Positions 8,781-20,859 of a stretch of 64,000 bases of DNA are shown here, piece by piece. The notes under the pieces are model-generated. The model searched no databases. It was not told the origin of the DNA and saw nothing but the letters and a program-made list of their open reading frames with translations. The number at the start of each line of letters is the position of its first letter. The stretch's first letter is position 1. Position numbers and translations under genes: made by a program. Origin of the DNA: Paracentrotus lividus (Eukaryota; Echinodermata; Echinoidea; Camarodonta; Echinidae); assembly GCA_940671915.1 (NCBI GenBank), contig CALNVZ010003426.1, forward strand, positions 50,236,539-50,300,538, written 5' to 3'.

Positions 8781-11717
8781 TAGTCCAGTAGAAATGTTGG
8801 GGACCCGGAAAAGTTTTTAAGTACAAGGGTTTTTTGTTGATTAGTGTTCTAGATGGGTATATAAGAAAATTCAGCTTGGTTGCCACCTTGGCAACCGTGG
8901 GCAACTTTTTTTATTTGCATAATTAGAATAATGACCTAATTAGCATATTTTGTGTATTGAATATGTGGCTAATTCACAATTCAAGAATTTCGAAAATATG
9001 GATGAAACGACTTTTTAAGGGTATTTTACGACGAGAAATTCATTTATGACATTATTTTTATCTTTTAAGTAGTGCTTTTGTCTTTAAATGGCCTAATTAG
9101 CATAATAAGCTAATATGCATATTAGCCTATGCATTAATATTAGCCTATGGGATTAATTATCTCCTTTCCTTTTTTCTAGAAGGCCTGAATATTGTGTAAT
9201 ACAACATTGTAAATTGCTTTTATTGAAGACATGCCATTATTTCATGAGATGATATATTTTGTAGATATAATATAATTTGCATAATACGAACAATGGCCTA
9301 ATTAGCATATCAATTGTAATATGGAATATGGGGTTCATCTTAATTAAAGAACCCTTCAAACGTGAATGAAACGACTTTTAAGGGTATTTTACGACGAGGA
9401 ATTCATATATGATATCAGTTTTATCTTTTTAAGTAATGGTTTTGTCTTAAATGACCTAATGAGCATAATGAGCTAATATGCATACAAGCCTATGCTTAAT
9501 TAGCCTATGGAAATAATGTTCATTTTTTATTTAGAAAGCCTGAATATTGTGTAATACGACATTGCAAATCATTTTTATTGAAGACATCCCATTAATTCAT
9601 GAGATGATTATTATGTGGAAATAATATAATTAGCATTAAAGAACAATGACCTAATTAGCATATCCTTTGTAATATGGGATATGGGGCTAATCTGATTTTA
9701 ATAATCTGGAAAAGTAAATAAAAAAGTCTTTTTAATGTTAATCTACAACAAGGAATTCATTTATGATAATATTTTAGTACATGTAAGATTTGCTTTTGTT
9801 TTTAATTAGCATATTCATAACAATGAGATAATTTATGCATTATTGCTTATTGCTAATGCTATGTGATTCAATTTCATTATCTATCTAGAGAGCTTGAACA
9901 CTGTAATGCAACATTGTAAGTCGCTTAAAATCATTAGCAGGCTGATAATATATTGTATGTTTAATTACCTATAATATAGTTATGGCACAATTAGAATAAC
10001 GACTAAATTAACAAATTATCTGTATTACAGGTTTTTCGACCACATAATATTAACTAAATAAAAATAAAAACTACAACAATTTTACCTTTTAAAATTTTTT
10101 TTAGGACAAATCATGAAATAGGGTCCCGAATGTGGTAGAAACGCCTATGAAATAGGGGTACATCCCTCTTCAAATGCCTGTAATAGGAGGTAATTTTAAT
10201 GCAGATTCTCTTTTAAAGGCTGTAATAGGACAGGGGCCTCGGAGCCGGGGGGGGGGGGCTTCAGCCCCACTTTTTTTTTTAACAAACATGTACAAAAATG
10301 CAAAAATGACCGTATATATATTTGTGATTTCTGGCCTGTTCAGCCCCCTCCCCCTCCTCCCCACTTTGGCTCAGCCTCTCCACTTTCAAAAACGCTCCGC
10401 GGCCCCCGTAGGGGGTAATTTTTATATGGCTTCCCGTACCAAAATGGGTTATTACGTGTATGTTGGAAGGGGGGGTACAGATCATATTATGCTGATTTAG
10501 TCGTCATTCTAATTATGCTAACTATATAGGTAATTAAAAATGCAATATATTATCAACATGATAATTAATTTAAGTGACGTAGAATGTTGCATTGCACAGT
10601 GTTCAAGCTCTCTAGATTAATACTGAAATTGAATCACATAGGATTAAAACAATTATGCATAATAATTATCTCATTGTGATGAATATGCTAATTAAAAGCA
10701 AAAGCAAATCTCACATGTACTAAAATATTGTTATAAATGAATTCCTTGTTGTAGATTAACATTAAAAAGACTTTTTATTTACTTTTCCAGATTATTTAAT
10801 TAAGATTAGCCCCATATCCCATATTACAAATGATATGCTAATTAGGTCATTGTTCTTTAATGCTAATTATATTATTTCCACATAACATATCGTCTCATAA
10901 ATTAATGGGATGTCTTCAATAAAAGTGATTTGCAATGTCATATTCAGGCTTTCTAAATAAAAAATGAACATTATTTCCATAGGCTAATTAAGCATAGGCT
11001 TGTATGCATATTAGCTCATTATGCTAATTAGGCCATTTAAGACAAAACCATCACTTAAAAGATAAAACTGATATCATATATGAATTCCTCGTCGTAAAAT
11101 ACCCTTAAAAAGTCGTTTCATTCACGTTTCCAGGGTTCTTTAATTAAGATTAACCCCATATTCCATATTACAATTGATATGCTAATTAGGCCATTGTTCG
11201 TATTATGCTAATTATATCATATCTATAAAACATATCATCTCATGAATTAATGGGATGTCTTCAATAAAAGTGATTTTCAATGTTGTATTGCACAATATTC
11301 AGGCTTTCCAGATAAGAAAAATTGATAATTAATCCCATAGGCTAATATTAATGCATAGGCTAATATGCATATTAGCTCATTATGCTAATTAGGCCATTTA
11401 AGACAAAAGCACTACTTAAAAGATAAAAAATAATATCATAAATGAATCTCTCGTCGTAAAATGCCCTTAAAAAGTCGTTTCATCCATATTTTCGAGGTTC
11501 TTGAATTACGATTAGCCACATATCCAATGCACAAAATATGCTAATTAGGTCATTATTCTAATTATGCAAATAAAAAAAGTTGCCCAAGGTTGCCAAGCTG
11601 GCAACCAAGCTGAATTTTCTTAAATACCCATATAGAACACGAATGAACCAAAAAAACTTGTACTTAAAGACTTTTCCGGGTCTTGTACATGGCCTATTGG
11701 ACCATCTACTGGACTAC
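8781..11717. repeat. Giant imperfect palindrome, 1.23 kb arms with internal tandem repeats
   Basis: The left arm runs from TAGTCCAGTAG at 8781 to about 10014. The right arm runs from about 10490 to CTACTGGACTA at 11717 and is its reverse complement. Shared landmarks include ACCCGGAAAAG, AAGCTGAATTTTCTTA, GGTTGCC, AAAGTCGTTTCAT and TAACGACTAAAT-like sequence. Within each arm a unit of about 350 bases recurs three times, marked by GAAACGACTTTTTAAGGGTA and CCTAATTAGCATA. The 475-base spacer holds a G run at 10247-10257 and a segment shared with 26.3 kb. No protein frame is credible. It is probably a foldback-type non-autonomous element. Confidence 0.85.
10287..10350 (+). repeat. Dispersed repeat shared with 26322-26380
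   Basis: The sequence runs TACAAAAATGCAAAAATGACC, then a TTTGTGATTT-like stretch, then CCTGTTCAGCCCCC. The same order of words occurs at 26322-26380, there directly abutting a SINE tail. It sits in the spacer of the giant palindrome. The family is not recognised. Confidence 0.6.
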
Positions 11718-11747
11718 ATCGATAATAGACTTTAAATACGGCTACAG

Positions 11748-12990
11748 CCCGATAGTCCGCGCGTGCGATTGTCCGCAAGGGGTAGGGGGTGGGGAGGATG
11801 CTGTTCGTTATCATTAAAGTTCGTTATTCCGAAAATCGAATAAGTTTCGTTATTCCGAAAATAGAAAAAAAGGTTCGTTATTCCGAAAATAAAAAAAGGT
11901 TCGTTATTCCAAAAATAAAAAGGTTCGTTATTCCGAAAATAGATAAAGGTTCGTTTTTTCGAAAATAGAAAAAGGTACGTTATTCCGAAAATAGAATAAG
12001 GTTCGTTATTCCGAAGATCCGTTATTACGAAAATGAGTAAAGGTTCGTTAGTCCGACACTGAAATAATCTGTGGCGAAGCCGGGAAAATCGAAAGGACAA
12101 CTAGGACAACAAGTGTTGATTCCGCAATAATATCCGCCCCGTCTTAATTTCATGAAGGAGTTACGTCGAAACAAGTATCGAGGGCGGGTTCTTCCGATAA
12201 AGAATAAGTTTCGCTGATGTTTTAAAATAATTTCTTTCATAAATGAATACGGAATGGATACATTTGCGGAATTAATTATTTAGTTATTGAGTGATAACGG
12301 CCCAATTTTAGAAACGAAACTTATTCTTTACCGGAAGTAGTCGCCGCTGATAATGTTTCGAAATAATTTCTTTGTGAGATAAAAACGGCACGAAAAATAG
12401 TTGCGGAAAAAATTATTTAGTTATGGCGTGAGAACGGCCCGATTTAAGTAGCGAAACTTATTCTTTTTCGGAAGAAGTCGCCGTCGATAACGTTGGGAGA
12501 TAAATTCTTCATTAAATAAAGACGGAACAAAAACAATAAATTATTTAGTTATGGACTGCTAAACGGCCCGATTTTAGAAGCGAAACTTCAGCAGAAGTCG
12601 CCGTTGATAATTTTGTGAAATAAATTCTCCAAAAATCAAAATTTAATAGCAAATGCTGTTAAATAATGACACCCCTCCCCCCCCCCCAAAAAAAAAATCC
12701 CCCTTATCTGGAGGTTATTCATGGGTGACCAAACACAGTTCCAAGCATTCTTAATCCATTCGATCAGGCAGTAATAGCTCAATGTTCGGAATAACGAACA
12801 CTTTTTCTATTTTCGGAATAACGAACCTTATTCTATTTTCGGAATAACGAACCTTTTTCTATTTTCGGAATAACGAACCTTTCTCTATTTTCGGAATAAC
12901 GAACCTTATTCTATTTTCGGAATAACGAAACTTATTATATTTTCGGAATAACGAACACCACCCTCCCCCCTCGGACCGCGGACTATCGGG
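11748..12990. mobile_element. Foldback element with 30-base tandem-repeat arms
   Basis: The outer ends are inverted: CCCGATAGTCCGCG at 11748 and CGCGGACTATCGGG ending at 12990. Inside them, GC-rich runs (GGGGGTGGGGAGG and CCACCCTCCCCCC) and then arrays of an approximately 30-base unit face each other. The left array (about 11818-12055) is GGTTCGTTATTCCGAAAATA; the right array (about 12784-12955) is its complement. The core at 12165-12640 has about 3.5 copies of a unit of about 135 bases carrying ATTATTTAGTTAT and GAAGTCGCCG. No transposase is seen. A 122-residue frame across the left array is a repeat artefact. Confidence 0.8.
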
Positions 12991-13689
12991 ATGACCCCTT
13001 ATATACGACGTGGGTATGATATTGCACTTTTATGAATGTAACCACCTTTGTACAGCAATTTATTTTTAAATGAACACTAAGCTGGCCGGTGGATATTAAA
13101 AAAATTAACAGAATTCCATAAAATCATATTTGCTTTACCACCACAAATAATCATGGAAAATATTCACAATATACACACATCGTGAGATAAAATTTCAAAC
13201 TAAGCCTAAATGATTTTACCCCGGTTGTCCAAGAAAAAAAATAATAAAAACGAAACCAAGATTGATCGATGTTTTATCACAATATAAAAGGGCAGGAAAT
13301 AAACTTTTTAAATATGTAGATTTTAAGGAGAATTACAGATACCGCCCGCCAAATAACTTTTTGGTTTCCTCTCTTCTCAGTTACTCACTCATGCGAGATA
13401 TATGGGTCACACAGATTTTGTACAGCAATTTATTTTTAAATGATATTTAAGAGAGGGCTCTCTGCAGCAGCCGTGAGCTATTTTTCAGCTTAATTTTTGT
13501 TATATTTTCTTCAATTTTGTCTGTTTCAATCGTCTTTTTTGCACCTGTCTCTTCATGTCTTGAACTTCACCAGTTAAGCACACTATTTTGCTAGTTTTGG
13601 ACACAGTCATGCTTTATTCGTGCGAATCGACGATTTCCTTCGCATTTGCACTGGTGTGTTGGACATACATAGCTATAGTACATGTATGT
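12991..13689. repeat. AT-rich flank with a 26-base direct repeat
   Basis: The words TTGTACAGCAATTTATTTTT and the following AAATGA occur identically at 13048-13073 and 13418-13443. Bases 13228-13280 (TCCAAGAAAAAAAATA, then AACGAAACCAAGATTGATCG, then ATGTTTTATCA) are complementary to 17879-17930. The LINE at 13.7-17.8 kb is therefore bracketed by an inverted pair of about 50 bases. No gene is seen. Confidence 0.6.
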
Positions 13690-14189
13690 AACTCAAAGTT
13701 GGTGATGGCCGCCGCACCCGCCACAGATGTCCCGGCTATCAGGCGGCGTAACCCCGCGGACTGTGGATCATGTGACCCGCTCTCTCCACCGACGAGGATT
13801 CAATACAGCACCACGGATCTCTACAAACTACGAAAGAACAGGTCAAACCCTCTTCTTCCATGGTAAGAGCAGCAAAGGGATGTGGTATATACAAGGTACG
13901 TGGATGTAGAGGTGGACGTAAAATAAAGCGTGATTATTGAATGCTTGTTAAACCTAGAGAACTTTGCCAATTTCATGTTCTCGACAACGTCGCAGCTGTC
14001 AGTTTTCTAACTTAATTCCAATTCGTATATTGAACCTGAAGTGTACCCTTACCATTTTTACTCTCTAACATTCGTTCAATAAAGAATAAATTGATGACTT
14101 AATTCTACTATGCAAGTCAATCAACTGCTTATGACTTATTACTATCACTTGAACTTACATGATGCTTCAAGATAACATTCATCTGGATC

Positions 14190-15041
14190 TCTTGATATCC
14201 CTGGATATGATTTATATCGCAATGATAGGATTGGTCGTGTAGGAGGAGGTGTTGCTGCATATATTCGTTCTGATATTAAATCTGAGAGGATTAGTGAGCT
14301 ACATGACCCAGACTTCGAGATTTTGTGGTTAAGATTAACAGTTTCACACAAGCATGTTGTCTTCATCGCTGTGGTTATTGCCCTCCCCAGTCTGGAAGAA
14401 TCTTCGAAGAACGTCTTATTAACAAACTCATCTTCTCTCTTGATGCTATTAGATCACAACACCCTAATAGCTTTTCAATTATCTTGGGTGATTTTAATGA
14501 TGTTGACACGTCGTCATTAGTCAATAATCTGCTGTTAAAACAAATAGTCACCTCCGCAACTAGAGGAAATGTTAACATTCTTGACAGAATTTTTACTGAT
14601 TTATATGACTATTATGAAGTACCTATTGTGATTAACCCTATCTCTAACAGTGATCACAAGACCGTGATTGTCAGAGCCTGCGCTTCAATGCCAAAGGAGA
14701 CGCGGAGAGCAGTCTGTTTCCGCCCTTTTCGCGAGTCCAGTGTTCGTGCTTTTGGAGAAGAGATCACCGCTGCAAGTTGGACTCATCTCTTGGAGTATCC
14801 TGATGTTAACGAGATGGCTGCTGTTCTTCAGGAATCTCTCTCTGAATATTATCATCTGCATTTCCCTCTTATCTCTACATCTCGGAAGCCGGATGATAAA
14901 CCCTGGATCACTAACCGCATCCTAGCTCTCATCAAGGATAGGCAAACCGCTTTTGATTCTAATGATATAGCACGTTACAAGCGCCTACGGAATCTAGTTA
15001 AACGTGAAGTCAAAGTACGTAAGGCTCATTTTATACGCTAA
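14190..15041 (+). pseudogene. LINE endonuclease domain and linker (broken)
   Basis: The first part reads DIPGYDLYRNDRIGRVGGGV and AAYIRSDI (from about 14190). After a frameshift near 14377 the frame continues with CPPQSGRIFEE, IILGDFNDVD and ISNSDHKTVIV. GDFND and SDH are the EEP nuclease motifs, with the SDH histidine being catalytic in the family. The linker KPDDKPWITNRILALIKDRQ follows. The frame ends at TAA (15039-15041) just before QVKDLG, which in related LINEs continues the protein, so the stop is a disabling mutation. The domain would cut target DNA for target-primed reverse transcription. Confidence 0.85.
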
Positions 15042-15339
15042 CAAGTGAAAGATCTTGGAAATGTCATCCAAAGAATTGGCATCAACAAATTCGCAAAATC
15101 AGTGGATTGAAAACAAAATCGACACTTTACCCGGTAGTGAAATGTCCTCATCTGAGCAAGCAAGTTTCATTAACAACCATTTTGCTAGTATTTGCAGTCA
15201 GTTCCCTCGCTTGAAAGATCTTCCCTACCTGCGTTCCTCCCATCCATGCCACCCCTGAGCATCTAGCCTTATCAAGTGTATAGAGAATTGTGTAAACTCA
15301 AGTCTAAGTCTTCCATCATAATGATTTACCTACAAGACT

Positions 15340-16690
15340 AATTGTTGAATTTGCTCCTGAGATAGCAGTTCCCCTGACTATGATCTTCAACAGATGCCTT
15401 GAAACAGGTGTCTTTCCAGACTGTTGGAAGGTCTCAGACATTGTTCCAGTTCCTAAGAGTACACCTTGTAAAACTGTTGACCATTAAGACCAATATCCCT
15501 CACCCCTACTTTTGCTAAGGTCTTTGAAACATTCTTAACTAAGTGGTTATATCAGGATATACTGAGTAAAATTGATAATCAACAGTTTGGTAACATGAGA
15601 GGATCATCAACTTCTCACTACCTAATAAGCATGATAGATTCAATCTTGAAAGGTACTGACAAATCTGGCTATGTTGCCACAGTATGTACGATAGATTACG
15701 CCAAGGCGTTTGATCACATAAATCACAACGTGGTCATTGAGAAGTTAGTTGAGTTAGGTACTAAACCTGGTACAGTTCGTCTCCTATGTAGCTACTTAGA
15801 GAACAGATCCCAATGTGTTCGCTTAGGTTCTACTCTTAGTGAGTCTCTGCCTTAAACATGCGGTGTCCGCAAGGCACGAGACTTGGCCCCGTCCTGTTCT
15901 TGGTCATGATTAATGATGTTGCAACTTCGACACCTTGAGATGGAAATATGTCGATGACTTGATTATAGCTGAAATAAGACATAAATCTCACCTTCTAGGT
16001 TGCAACATCTTGTCCTTGATTAATGATTGTTCTGTTGATAACCAAATGACCCCAAACCAGAAAAAGTGTAAAGTATTACATGTTTATTTTCTACGGAACC
16101 AGATTGTGATGCCTGAAGTTAGCATTGGGAATTCTGTCCTTGAGTCTGTTGAAGCTGTAAAGCTATTAGGGTAAATATACAGTCAACATGAAATGGGACT
16201 TGCAAGTAGAAATACCATCAAAAAGGCATCACAGCGGTTCTATATGCTCTGTGTCCTTAGGAAGCATAATGCTCCACTCGATGATCTGGTTGCAATTTAT
16301 ATCATGTATATTGACCTTTAGTTGAATATGCCTCCCCGGTTTGGTCAACATCCCTTACAGCTAACCAATCCAGTAGAATTGAACGTGTCCAGAAAAGGGC
16401 TTGTCGTATTATACTAGGTCATAACTATGTTGATTATCTTCATGCCCTTGAGCTTTTAGATATCCCATCCCTTGCAGATAGACGCCAACAGTTATTCACA
16501 AATTTTGTCAAATCTCTATTGCAATCCAGACATGTTTCTATGCTCCCTCCTCGTAGGGACTCCTTACCCAATTATCGACAATTGCGAAACAATCCTCCTC
16601 TCTGCCAACCAGCTTGCCGTACCTCCAGGTACCAAAACTCCTTTCATACCTCAGGCAGTGAAGATAATCAACACTATGAAATTAATGTAG
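15340..16690 (+). pseudogene. LINE reverse transcriptase domain (broken)
   Basis: Blocks appear in order but in different frames: EIAVPLTMIFNRCLETGVFP and DCWKVSDIVPVPKS near 15360; QQFGNMRGSSTSHYL; TIDYAKAFDHINHNVV (first catalytic Asp) near 15692; CGV..GTRLGPVLFLVMIND near 15860; KYVDDLI (catalytic YVDD at 15947-15958); then RIERVQKRACRIILG near 16377 and LDIPSLADRRQQLF. The YVDD replaces the commoner YADD. At least four frame disruptions are present. The C-terminal blocks fit the CR1/jockey-like group. Confidence 0.85.
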
Positions 16691-17954
16691 GCCTACTTTT
16701 TGACTACTTTCTGTAACAAATTCACATGTACTTGAATTCCTTTATGAGTATAATGTTTAATGCTTATGCTTACTGGTTGCAGTAGGTATGTACTGTACTG
16801 TACTTCACCTTACTTTTCTTGCTGTTTTGCTTGTACTGATATTCCCCCTTCTCTCTCTTTCTCTCCCTCTTCTCTCATTCTTGTTGTCCTCTCTATAGCT
16901 TTCCCTCCTTGCTTTTGCCCTTACCACTTCTCTCCCATTCTTTTTCCTTTCTCTTATCTCCCTCTTTGTTCTTCCCTCTTTCCCCCTCTCTATTTCTTGG
17001 AATATCCTTGTACTTCAAGACTCAATATGAATCGGAATTTGAATATGTACTTTGTACTTGGCCTGTATAGCTTTGTTAACTGTAACAGCCTCGATTCGGA
17101 TCTACATACACTTGTTTACACTTTTCCTCGATTTACTTTGAACCTAATAATTCATCATAAGGTTTTCTCACAATGTATATAGTTCCACACCTGTGTATTT
17201 TAATGATATCTTGTATACTGGTTTCAACTGATAGTACACATACAATGTACTTAGTTGTTCTTGAGAATACTGCCTCTTTTAAACTTTGTACTGATTAATT
17301 CCCTGTCCTTTGTATACCTCTTACTTCCCTTCCTCTTATTCTCTCTCTCTCTCTCTCTCTTCACTTTCGCCCCTTTTTTAATTCCTCTTTCTTCTTTTCT
17401 TTCTTCTGTCCTTTTCTCTCCTTTCACTTCAGGGATATATATATTGTTCTTTCTTGGTATTAATTGCTCTTTTGTTGAATTATCTTATTACTGAACATTA
17501 CACATATCAACTTTTGACTCGGGTATCATTTTCTTGTTAACTTTAACTTTATTTATGACTGTGCCCTTAAATTTAGTTGTGTTAATATGAATTTCTTTAT
17601 TTTTTCTAAGTAGACTTGACCTTCTATGGTTAATTGTCTTTTGCAATCTGTTTTTGTTATGTTGTTAATTGTTATTTGTGCAATAATATCACTTATGTAT
17701 TCACTTATTGTATTTTTGATGTACCCAAGACAATTATCGGTCCCTGACTGTTTGTCCTTGGTTTTTTATGTATGATGATGATGAACAATAAAATCCTATA
17801 TATTATTTTTATCAAATAAAGGAAAAGACTCCAAGCTTTAAATTCATGGATAGTTTATGAATTTTGATTAAGATTAAGTTATGATAAAACATCGATTAAT
17901 CTCGGTTTCGTTTTTTTTTTTCTTGGACGCACTTTATATAAACGGATGTATATA

Positions 17955-18409
17955 CAGTCTGTGTCAAATAAAATGGTACAAGTGGAAAACATTTTTTAAA
18001 GTATAAAATTTAATGACATTATAAAAGTGTTTTATATTTCCATATAGTAGGAAAATCAGGCTTTCTTCTGCAATTTTTTTCCCATCCCATTTGATGCTGT
18101 ATATCTTGAGATATGACCAGTTTTCTAGTCAAGAAAAATGTACTTTGCGCATGCTTTTCTATGGGTTTCGCACATAATAGCCATGAATTCAGAGCACCGA
18201 AACAAAAGATGAGTGTAATTTCGATTAGCTTATCGCCGCACAAAATTTAGCACAACTTTTATTTTACAAAAGAAATTATACAGAACAAAGCGCATTAGCA
18301 AGAAGAATCTTTTGGCTTTAAGTTGGTACCACATTCACACATCATTTGAAAAGATTTCATACCTAAATAATTTTTTCCCGACTGTACCTTTTTTTTTTGA
18401 CACAGACTG
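17955..18409. mobile_element. Tc1/mariner-type MITE
   Basis: The ends are perfect 14-base inverted repeats, CAGTCTGTGTCAAA on the left and TTTGACACAGACTG on the right, each flanked by TA (17953-17954 and 18410-18411). The element is 455 bases long with no transposase. TA target duplication and a CAGT-like start fit Tc1/mariner. A 74-residue minus-strand frame inside it has no recognised content. Confidence 0.85.
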
Positions 18410-18419
18410 TACATAAAAA

Positions 18420-19605
18420 AAGGTAACCCAAGTTTAATCATCAATAATTCAAATATATTACGATGGTGATTATGAACTTTATATCACACAAAAATATACA
18501 ACTCATTGCCATTCTAATGATACCCCACTCAGCTGACCAATGAATCACTGAACCTCGTTGTTCTGAAAATGTCTCGCAAATTTGTGAGTGATTCAATTTC
18601 ACGCTCCTTGAGATGGGCTGTTTGAATGTGCCTTAAAAGGAACCCAAGTTTGATCATCAATAGTTTCAGAAATATTACAGTGGTGATAATGAAGTTTATA
18701 TAACTGGGAAATGCAAGTCATTTCCATTTCGATGATACCCCTATCGTTTCAACAATGTCACGCATCACTGAACCCTAAAGTTCTGAAAATATTCTCTCCA
18801 AATTGTGATTGATGCACTTTCATGCTTATTACATTATCCACAGCGAACTGGGCTATCGTGAGATGTAATGCGGCGGTCACAACTCGTCGTAGGCTACGGG
18901 GCACGTGCAATCAACGTAGCCTGCGTTGCATGTACAATGCACGCACAGGTCCTGGGTCAACTTCTGCGATTGCTGCGTTTCTGTAGTAAGGGTATTGTAA
19001 AAACTTCCTTCACGTCGTACATGCATTTTACCTGCGAGGTACCTCCGCTGCACTATTTTTCTACGAAATCCATCGTAGGTACGGCGAGTTGTGACCGCCG
19101 CATAACATGATGAAATTACCTGGAAAATAAGTAGGCCTTTCGAACCAAGTTACCAATGCCATTTTATTGTGAGTCATTAGAATGTTTTACTTAGAATTGC
19201 TAATACTCGTAAGGCACATTCAAACAACTCATCACAATTTGGCGAAACATTTTCAGAATAGGGTTCAGTGATACATGACATTAATGACCTGAGAGAGGTA
19301 CCATTAAAATTCCCAATGATATAAATTTCATAATCATCCCTGTAATATTTTTGAAATTATTGATAATTAAATTTTGGTTAATTCTTTAGCCACATTCAAA
19401 CAACCCATTACAAGGAGCAAAAAAGTAAACCACTCACAATGTGGTGGGACATTTTCAGAGCAATGGGGTTCAGTGATGCGTGGCATTGGTAGGCTCAGAG
19501 AGGTACGATTACAGTTGTAAAGACTTGCACTCCCTAGTTATATAAATTTGATAATCACCACACTGTAATATTTTTGAAATTACTGATGATCAAACTTGGG
19601 CTTCT
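18420..19605. repeat. Foldback array with ~228-base units, split by a MITE
   Basis: The left half has two units of about 228 bases that share AACCCAAGTTT.ATCATCAAT, ATATTAC..TGGTGAT and CACTGAACC. The right half (about 19140-19605) has two inverted units with GGTTCAGTGAT, CACATTCAAACAA and TGATGATCAAACTTGGG. A Harbinger-type MITE sits between the halves at 18869-19102. No gene is present. Confidence 0.75.
18869..19102. mobile_element. Harbinger-type MITE, family GCGGCGGTCACAACTCG, copy 1
   Basis: The terminal inverted repeats are TGCGGCGGTCACAACTCG and CGAGTTGTGACCGCCGCA, flanked by TAA at 18866-18868 and 19103-19105. It is 234 bases long and non-coding. A second copy in opposite orientation lies at 45946-46197 with the same ends and the same TAA flanks. 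The shared interior includes GTAGGCTACGGGGCACGTGC and CAGGTCCTGG. Confidence 0.88.
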
Positions 19606-20560
19606 TTTTGGGTACATTATTAGTCTTATTAAGGCTATTAAGGCAATTGAAGAGGATTCCTACACAGTGGACCTTTTTACTAATATATTTTACATAACTA
19701 TCATCAAAATAACAGAAAAAGCTTACAATATATTTTTCTTCACATTTTTTTCACTATACTAAAGTCTCTTTAAAGTGATTAAAAATTTGTAGATGGTTTG
19801 ATATTCTATTTTTGGTTCAGTCCTCAAAACATAGCATATACAGAATAACAGAAATGACAATGTCAGCGTAACGGACATACACAATTTGTTCCATCATTTT
19901 ACGTCTTTGTAATTAATTAATTAACTACAGTAGATAACAGGTAAATATTATTCTGTCTCCAGTTTCACGTGTATAGGATTCAATGATGATTTCATATCTC
20001 ATGGAAATCAGCAAAACAAAAAAATAACACATACACACACACAAATCTAATAAGAAAAACCTACATGATTTATGGACATCTATGGCATTATGTTATTGAT
20101 GAATTACAGAGAATATATAATTCTCTATTTCTATCATCACTACCATCGTGACTATACATTATAAAATGAGAAATACCATCAAAACAATTACAGAGTGTTA
20201 AAACATAAAAAGTTGACACAATTTTAAAACAAATAACGAAAATTTAAAAACAAATAAAATAGAGTTAAGGTGGAATGGTACATGGTGCAGATATACTAAG
20301 TGAGTATAAAAAAATGTCCCATCATTTTTAACTGAACTTGTTTGAAGCATAAATATGTAATACTACGTTTCGAAAAACGTCTTGGTAGTGTCATCCTTCT
20401 AGCATTTGTTGGTACTCTTTTCATTTGGATCTTTGCACAAATAACTGAGTAACAATCTTCAGAAGACTGCAAAATCTCAATCGTGCTAAGTGGATGGATG
20501 AAGATTAAACAACTCTTGAAAGAAAATGTGTACACCCATACACATACACCCGCATACACC
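19606..20560. other. AT-rich intergenic DNA, no feature recognised
   Basis: No open frame with recognisable content, no inverted repeat and no RNA-like motif was found. The short frames at 19574-19762 and 20296-20559 have AT-driven composition and no motif. Confidence 0.5.
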
Positions 20561-20579
20561 CATAGTAGTAATTCCCTAA

Positions 20580-20781
20580 AAACTGTTTGTTAGTGTGAAC
20601 GAGGGTGTGTGTGTTTGAGTGTTTGTGTGTGCGAGGGTGTATTTGTTGAGAGTTTTGGTGTGTATGTATGTGCGCAGGTATGGATGAGATAGGATTGTGC
20701 GTTGCATGTGTGTGTGGTAGCATGTTTGTGGGTGGGTGTGTGTGTGTTTGTGTGTTTAAGGATGTGGATGAGTATGTAGTT

Positions 20782-20816
<35 letters not shown>

Positions 20817-20845
20817 ATGAGGATATGTGTGCGTGTGTCTCTTTG
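20580..20845. repeat. GT-rich microsatellite region
   Basis: Degenerate TG/GTGTGT repeats surround a pure (TG)n run at about 20784-20813. The His/Thr-rich frames on the minus strand (20505-20856) are translations of this simple repeat. Confidence 0.9.
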
Positions 20846-20859
20846 CGCGTGCACATAAA

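Larger units (their letters stand above)
13690..17800 (+). mobile_element. CR1/L2-type LINE, near full length, decayed
   Basis: The element runs from an ORF2 leader region (YSTTDLYKLRKNRSNPLLPW, and in another frame RGCRGGRKIKRDY) through the endonuclease and reverse transcriptase to a 3' tail with ATGATGATGATGAA near 17776. The 3' untranslated part (16.7-17.7 kb) is rich in C/T tracts. Frameshifts and stops occur in every domain, so it cannot make a working protein. The exact 5' end is uncertain because I see no target duplication. An inverted pair of about 50 bases flanks it at 13228-13280 and 17879-17930. Confidence 0.82.

Noticed and set aside
11732..12100. 122-codon minus-strand frame with repeating FRNNEPF-type peptide
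   Set aside because: Translation of the 30-base CGGAATAACGAACC repeat array.
11805..12960. CRISPR-like array of 30-base repeats
   Set aside because: No unique spacers; units are contiguous and inverted in the second half, in a eukaryotic setting.
16760..17494. Ser/Leu/Phe-rich frames that look like hydrophobic proteins
   Set aside because: They fall in the C/T-rich 3' untranslated part of the decayed LINE.
20505..20856. His/Thr-rich minus-strand frames
   Set aside because: Direct translation of a (TG)n-type microsatellite.
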